Below are positions 57,788 through 64,000 of a stretch of 64,000 bases of DNA, one piece after another. The stretch lies in contig NC_040012.1 in NCBI RefSeq assembly GCF_000972845.2, forward strand, positions 8,464,097 to 8,528,096. The letters run 5' to 3'. The position numbers were made by a program, and so were the translations under genes. Each line of letters begins with the position of its first letter. Positions within the stretch are counted from its first letter, which is position 1. The notes beneath the pieces were generated by a model. The model was not told the origin of the DNA. It was given only the letters and a program-made list of their open reading frames with translations, and ran no database searches. This DNA comes from Larimichthys crocea (taxonomy: Eukaryota; Chordata; Actinopteri; Sciaenidae).

Positions 57788-57965
57788 CGGTTAGGTCAGT
57801 CGGTAGAGCATCTGCCCCATGTACGAACCTTGCCGCAGCAACCCAGTGTTCGAATCCGACCTGTGGCCCTTTGCTGCGTGTCATTCGCCATTTCTCTCTC
57901 TCCCCACATTCCTGTCACTCTTCAACTGTCTATCAAAATAAAGCTTGAAAAGGCTTTAAAAAAGA
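57788..57965 (+). mobile_element. tRNA-derived SINE, best-preserved copy
   Basis: The 5' part ggttaggtcagtcggtagag is tRNA-like (A box), and gtgttcgaatccg is the B box. The body has ccctttgctgcgtgtc, cattcctgtcactc and aataaagcttgaaaaggc, and the tail is A-rich. The tRNA part looks Lys-like, by memory. Confidence 0.85.
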
Positions 57966-58849
57966 AAAGGACAAGCGGAGGCTAGGGTCAGTCTATTTTT
58001 TAAATTCATCGCACCCAGGTCAAAATGTCAAAACTGCAATTCAGACAAAAATACAGACTTCATTCTCAGTAATGTCTGAAGGGACTGGATGTCTTTACAG
58101 CATCCACTTTTCAATTTTGATGTTGATTAACTGAATTTTACTGGATTGAATCAGTACGGTGAAGATTTAAAACTGTAACCATGAAAACAACCTGCGGCTT
58201 CCTCACTGATAATAAAAAAAATAATACAGGTGGGATTATCAGACAAACAAAACAATAATATACTTTCCCAACAGGAGATAGAAACATTATCACCTGCCAC
58301 GCAGATAGATTTTCCTTGTTTTAGCCGACTTACTGTGTGATTGAGGATGATCACAGAGAAGGATTTGAAAGTGAGTTTCTAATTAATGCCATGAGTAACA
58401 GCAAATGACATTTTCGGTGCAATCACACATGAGGCCTTTTCCGTAACTGTGACGGCAGTCTTCTATTTAGAGATCAGACGTGAAGAAGACTGAGTTATGA
58501 AGCACAATTCGTCAGCTCAAGACGCAGCATTCCCTCATATGATCCGTTTGTGTGGATAACGATGTGATGACTCACTCCTCTTTGTTGCTATGGCTGATGA
58601 TTTATGTTGCTCTGCTGTACATGTTCAACTAGCCCGTCCTAAAACAATTAAGACTGCAGCTGTTTAAAACTGCAATGTTGTTTTTGCCATTTGGAGCCAG
58701 CTCAACAAGCTGTAAACACGACGTAGACCTATTAACTGAAGATCCTAATGGGTCAAACATTTAAGATGGATGTTCTCATTGTCCTGCATTAGCATTAATT
58801 TAAAATTGTACTTTGGGTCACCTTTCTCATATTCACTGTCCTCTACCTT

Positions 58850-59265
58850 TCTCCACCACTTCTCGATGGAAATATCTGTCTCTCTCATCTCTCTTTAGCT
58901 TTCTAAATGTTCTGCGATGTTCATCAACTAGTTGCTATTTGTGTCTGCCTGTTGTTTAGTGCTGAGCAGATAGTGTACAGTGAGGTTTTAGAGCAAGCTT
59001 TGGAAAGAGAGTGTAGCTGGTGTCGTGCCAAAACTGGTTAAGTGGCCAATGTAACCAGACACAGCAGCTTCTATGGACATCATGACAGAGGTGAGCTGCT
59101 GGCAGAGCTGGCTGCCATGTCTTGTGTTGTTGCACTTGCCTGATGTTTGGCTGTTAACAAAGCTGTCACATTGCTAACTTTCGATCATAAGTCATATAAT
59201 CATAACAAATACGCATGTGCAGCTGTCTGTATTCGCAACCGTGGGATTGTAGTAGTGTTGTTTTA
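58850..59265 (+). repeat. Dispersed repeat family A copy
   Basis: tagctttctaaatgttctgc, tgtctgcctgttgtttagtg, gtgtagctggtgtcgtgcc, gccaatgtaaccagacacag, cttctatggacatcatgaca. Parallel to 41,215-41,590. Confidence 0.75.
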
Positions 59266-60352
59266 CTCAAAACAGTGGTTGAAGGCTGTAAAACCAAAAC
59301 AAGGACCTGAAAGAGGCTAAAACGCTCCATAGAGCAGAGCATATTGCAAACATTTACATTCACTTAAGTCTTGTTTCTTCTAAACAAGCTCTGAAACCTC
59401 TAACAATTGTAACCTGGGAAGGATAAAATACCATACAGGGAGCCCATTAACAAGTAAACAAAGTTCTGGGAATCTTATCTTGTACAGCTCAAACAACAGC
59501 AATCAGGAAATGATGTAGCAACCACGTCAGGCCTACAGTGACCGCTGGCAAGATATAATAGTAAGCAAATAAACAGCGAGTATTCTATTTTAAAGGAAAA
59601 GGTCACGCAACAGCAACACTCACTGAGGCCTGCGTAATGCAGACTTAATTTGTGACGCCCAAATGAGCTTGACAGCGTCTTGTTTTTGACCAAATCCAAT
59701 ACGTAAAAACATTCCTCAGTGACTAACGAGTACGTAAACTAAACAGGGTGACGTGTGTGCTGGGTATTTAAAGATGAGAAGGATTGCAGAGCAGCAACAA
59801 AGGGAAATAACCCGGTTTCTATGGCTCTGACTTCTTAAGGTGAGGCACGTCCAGTCGTTTTATGAAGCCGGCAGAATGTTAAATACTCTTCTCATCTTGA
59901 ACCTGACAACTGGTCACCCAGCTCACCACCACCGGGAACCTTCTTCTATAAATAGCATCAAGAGCGGTTTATTACTATTCATAGTCTATCGCTTGTTTTC
60001 CTGCTTTGTTAGATGAAACACACTTGATGTGGCGCATTGCCAGAGACAAAAATAGCTCCAGTGGTGCTTGTTTATTGAGGTACATGCCACTCCGGCAACG
60101 GGACTCAGTTTTTTGAGTCTTGCAAATCAAAAGTTTCGGTTTCCATGGTGACCATACTTGTGCCCTCAATTTTTTTTCCCCTCATGTTGCACTGCTCATT
60201 TGGCGTCGATATCGTATACAGCAGTTGATTTATAATAAGATAGCGTTGCTAGGTTTATCATTGAAATGTATTACCATCACATCATCACATAAGAGCAAAA
60301 CAGCCAGCAGTTCTGTCAGTGATGCTATCTCTCATTTGATGAGCTTCCTCCC

Positions 60353-60354
<2 letters not shown>

Positions 60355-60395
<41 letters not shown>
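60355..60395. repeat. (CA)n microsatellite
   Basis: About 20 CA units. Confidence 0.97.
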
Positions 60396-60399
<4 letters not shown>

Positions 60400-63300
60400 C
60401 CTAAAAAAGGTGCACGGGCAGGCAGATGTTGACATGATTGATATGGCAAATGAGATGACTAATACCCTTTTTAGAGATGTTCTGGTAAATGCACTCGACC
60501 AAAGAAGAAAAAACGTGAGAATTAAACTGACGGCAGCGATTCAAGCACTGAAATGTTGAAATGTGGCTTCCTGTTCTGCTGCAGAGAAAGGTCAACATCC
60601 TTTCTGAAGCAAACATAGCAAAATATAGCCTTTTAAAAAAGAAAATCTTATTCCTGCTTTCCTCAAATCATACCGCTTAAGGCTACCATACAAGAAGAAA
60701 CACTTGATCATGGGCATCAGTCCAGACTTGTGTTTGCCTTTAGGTAATTTTGTTCTGTTCTGCCTTTCTAAGGATGTGGGGCTGCAGACTATCAGACGTC
60801 TCCATCTGTCTCCATAAACCAGAGCGTTCCGGGGTCGCTTCCTCTCTATTTGCCGTCTAGCAGTTCTCAAGAAGAACAGCAGACTCTCGTTTTTAGACAT
60901 CTTGAGGAGGTTTGAATGTCTTAAATCTTACTTGTCCAAGCAAACTCATCATTTAAATCCAAACATACTTAGATCTAATGGACATGTATTACATGTGAGC
61001 ATGCAGCTGGGTTCAGTGTAGGGATCCAACAATTCATTACTGAATCTACAGGTTATTTTTTTGAATAGTCCATGAGCTTGGATAGTCTCAGTTTCAGAGA
61101 CATTTCAGGCTGACTGTGGAGGGTTGACTGATCTGATCGTCTGACTGGCGGCTCAACTTCTCCGCCGCAGGTCACTGCACTATTTTGGCAGCCAAAATGC
61201 AAACCCCCCATTCAAATTAATGGAAAAACCTGTGGTTTTGTTTCAGTGCCAGATCCTTTCTGGATGTAGCTTTAGTCTAGGCGGGATTGTAGACCTCGTC
61301 ATAGTTTCCACTTGATTTGTTAATGTTGTTGTTGTCGTTAAAGAACCCTGAGATCTGGAACGAACGACAGTCATTCAGGTTGCCTGAGCTCCGGTGTAGA
61401 TGATGGTCCTCCTCTGTTAAGGGATGAGTTCTCTACTTTTACATAGATAGGAGGTTTAAAGTAGGGGTAAAGGAGGCTACATCATCAACAAAGAGTGTCC
61501 CTTGTCCCTAAGGTGCAAGAAATCTTTCATGTGATGCTGCTAAAGGGTAAACCTCAATCTTTAATTGTTAAATGCACAGATTTTGTAAACTTTAGCGTAT
61601 ATATCCTTTCTAAAAGAAAAAAAGCATAACATTACCATCTCTGCAACTTCCCCTAAACCTCCATAAATCTTGTAGTGGTGGATGAAGCACTGTGCACTTG
61701 CAATATTCAGTAATTCAATTTTCTCAAAGCACATTTCTCTCTGATGTTAAGGGATGAACATGCAGAGAGAGTTCTAGCGTCCATACTGGACACAGTGCAA
61801 TACAGCAGCTGCTGTTTTGTCCTCTTATTATACTCATCGTGATGGATGACAAGACAAGATGCCACCTACAAGCAACAAACTGATCGATGACCACCTGGTT
61901 TGACTAACTGGTATTGTCTCACAACTACTTTCATTACCAATTGCCATCTTGATTAATGTTTTGATTAATCTGGTAACCATTTAATCCCTAAAATGTCACA
62001 AAACAATGAAAACTGCTTGTTTTGTCTGAGAGAAAAGCAGCAAATGCTCACATTTGAGTGACAGCAACCAGTGCATGTTTGGCATTTTTCCTTGATAAAT
62101 CCTCCGCATGATTAATCAGCTACTAACAGGAAAGATAGATGTTTGTGTTGTGCATTTAGACATCCACACAGGAGGGAGATTGGCAGGAATGAATAGATAG
62201 ACTGACAGCTTCATAGTTGATAAGAGCAGAGGTAGAAAGGCTGGAGGGGAGGATGAAGGGATAGTCTCTCCGGGCAGCTATAAAGAGGAGCAGGACGGCT
62301 GTGGCGGCCCACAGGAGCGACTCATAAATGGCTGCTCTGATGTTGTAAAGGGCAAGGTAGCAGCATGGAGTGAAGGGGAGACTGATGAAAATGGATGCCG
62401 CAGATCCCCAAAGGATCACTCGCCCCCAGAGCTCACATTGTGATGGGGAATATGAGATCCAAAATAAGGCACAGAAGCGCCCAGAATAGCCACAAAGTGA
62501 CGCTTAAAGCAGCACAGAGTGTGTTTGAAAGTCACTGAATCAGTCAATCAAAATTTAAGGTGAAGTTCTCTGAGGTGTCTCTAAGGTGGCATCAGTAAAT
62601 ATTTGAGAAGGGATCAAAGATTTGATGTGCTGAAATTCTGTTTATTTTCACTTCAACACTTTCATACAAAATTTCCCAGCCCCACAGTCGATATTGTAAA
62701 CCTCTTTTTTAAACCAAAGTTATGACTTAAGCTAGTATACCCCCAATGACCTATATGTAGAAAAACAGTAAGAGGGATATTGGAGTCACAAAGGTACTTG
62801 AAGTTATGTTTTAGCATTTTAGGCTCTGAGTAGTGTCTGCAGGTATTTCTATCAAGCCCGCGAAACACTGATGTTTCCATGTCATATTGCATGTTTCTTA
62901 TGTTTTGTTATGTGATGCTCACTCCAGCACAAATTGCCTACTTGAGAGAAACAATTTAAACTGAATTGATTTGACCCAAGCAACCCAGTGTAAAAGAAAA
63001 AGGGCCTCAATGCACTTGCCTTTCACTGCTCCTTGAAAAGCTCATAACTCTGAGCACACGGTAAAGAGCGCTTCGATGAGTCAACTCAGATCTTCTATCA
63101 TCTGGACAGTAAGAGAACAAAAATAACTTTCAATAAAAAAATCAACCTGAGAGAATAAAAGTGAGGGTTACAAGTGGTCTAATTCCCCACAACACAAGGT
63201 CTCGGCACCTCATTTGTCAAATCATACCACGGTTATTTTCTTATTTTGCTCCTGAGCTGCACAAAAAGGCCTTTAATAACCTGTTGTCACTTAATTCTAT

Positions 63301-63740
63301 TGTAAATCTCAGAGCTGCTGGATCTGTGCATTATTGGCTGAGAGGTCACCAGCCAGTCCAATCAGCAGTGACTGTGTGAGCTGTTTCTGAGCGGTTGCCA
63401 GGACACGGTTACAAACACAACTGTATACATGTGTTATCTCTGTGATTTCATCTCCAGTGAACTTCCTCTGGTCCTTATCAAACCCCGGGCGCCCATTAGC
63501 AAACTGTCACCAACCCCTCGTGGTAATCCTTTTATGCAACAATTTAAATAACATTGTGACAATAAAAACATCCATTCAGCTCAATCGAATTTCTGTGGTT
63601 ATCTATTACAAATGTAATTTACCAAATTATAAAAAGAGAGACATTTTAACATTTTAATTATAGAGACTTCAATGCTCCTTGAATGTGAAAATACCTGTTA
63701 GTGAGTTAGTCACAAACTGTTTGTTTTCTTCTATTTACAG

Positions 63741-63770
63741 CCTCCGCTGATGTGGAGACACAGTGAGAAG
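63741..63770 (+). other. Possible 30-nt exon on + strand (unproven)
   Basis: Acceptor ttcttctatttacag and donor gtatgt frame cctccgctgatgtggagaca plus ten bases, open as PPLMWRHSEK. A second good acceptor (cacttgtgcag) at 63,978 starts an open stretch to the window edge. It could be 5' exons of a neighbouring gene or chance. I do not recognise it. Confidence 0.2.
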
Positions 63771-64000
63771 GTATGTTTAATCATATCTAATCTGCTCCCT
63801 GTTTGAAACAGCTGGAATTGCTGATAATAACCATAGTAATAGCTCAACTGTGAGCTCCATCAACGAGGAGGGGAATACTGTGTCATTGTGTGGTTATTGT
63901 CTGGTTAGAAATCCCTTTCTCTGTACACGAGCCAGCTACATATATCATCTTGTTTCTTTGTTTGGTTCACTTGTGCAGCTTTCAGACAAGAGACGTGGAC

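Larger units (their letters stand above)
57676..64000 (-). other. ak5: AK5 intron continuing past the right edge
   Basis: Acceptor ctccctgtag. The preceding AK5 exon (expected to end near IDGFPRD--QA--FEDQ) is not found in 57,676-64,000, so this intron exceeds 6.3 kb. It contains a tRNA SINE, a family A repeat, (CA)n at 60,355-60,395 and AT-rich repeats. Small open frames at 60,592-60,900 and 62,156-62,480 on - are unsupported. Confidence 0.75.

Noticed and set aside
57788..57870. Functional tRNA gene
   Set aside because: A and B boxes are present, but the acceptor stem does not close and the sequence continues into a SINE body and A-rich tail.
60592..60900. 102-codon frame MSKNESLLFFLRTARRQ on the - strand
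   Set aside because: No splice sites fitting AK5 phases and no recognised family; length is within chance.
57676..64000. Preceding AK5 exons (first P-loop, IDGFPRD region)
   Set aside because: I scanned the - strand by eye for donors and the expected motif and found none, so they are taken to lie outside the window.

Overview
The window is vertebrate nuclear DNA, most likely from a spiny-rayed (percomorph) teleost. The evidence is spliced genes with GT-AG introns, dense CA/TG microsatellites, and several dispersed repeat types familiar from fish genomes. The species cannot be fixed from sequence alone. It holds the 3' parts of two convergent genes. ZZZ3 runs on the + strand (about 1-8,770) and AK5 runs on the - strand (about 10,070 to beyond 64,000). 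From memory of the human map, AK5 and ZZZ3 are also tail-to-tail neighbours on chromosome 1, so this looks like conserved synteny. No bacterial genes, CRISPR arrays or rRNA genes were seen.

Left region (1-8,770): seven coding exons of ZZZ3, all phase-consistent, encode the last 266 residues. They give a Myb/SANT domain, an acidic linker and a C-terminal ZZ zinc finger, followed by a 3' UTR of about 1.7 kb with a perfect 71-bp tandem duplication. Then come about 1.3 kb of intergenic DNA and the AK5 3' end, whose poly(A) signal lies just upstream of a GU-rich tract.

Middle and right (10,070-64,000): nine AK5 exons, again phase-consistent, encode the last 331 residues. They comprise the second half of the first adenylate kinase domain, an acidic linker and the whole second kinase domain. 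The first P-loop and the 5' end lie beyond the right edge. The second domain is unusual: the usual Asp-Gly before Pro-Arg is Ser-Ser, and its P-loop ends GKS rather than GKGT. Two of its exons sit against very long TG/CA repeats that could shape splicing.

The AK5 introns are full of transposon debris: tRNA-derived SINEs, an L1-clade LINE fragment with a YADD motif (51.5-52.3 kb, - strand), a second LINE fragment near 23.4 kb, a Tc1/mariner fragment near 47.7 kb, and several unnamed fish repeats. At 52.4-54.9 kb is a nested stack: an outer element with about 29-bp inverted termini, an inner long-inverted-repeat element carrying the tail of a transposase, a solo LTR with 4-bp target duplications inserted into one arm of it, and a 381-bp hAT-type element with 8-bp target duplications.

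No new multi-gene system was found. The points most worth following are the (UG)n splice-acceptor arrangement, the micro-exon between complementary repeats, the altered second kinase domain, the nested transposon locus and a perfect 61-bp palindrome at 48.1 kb.
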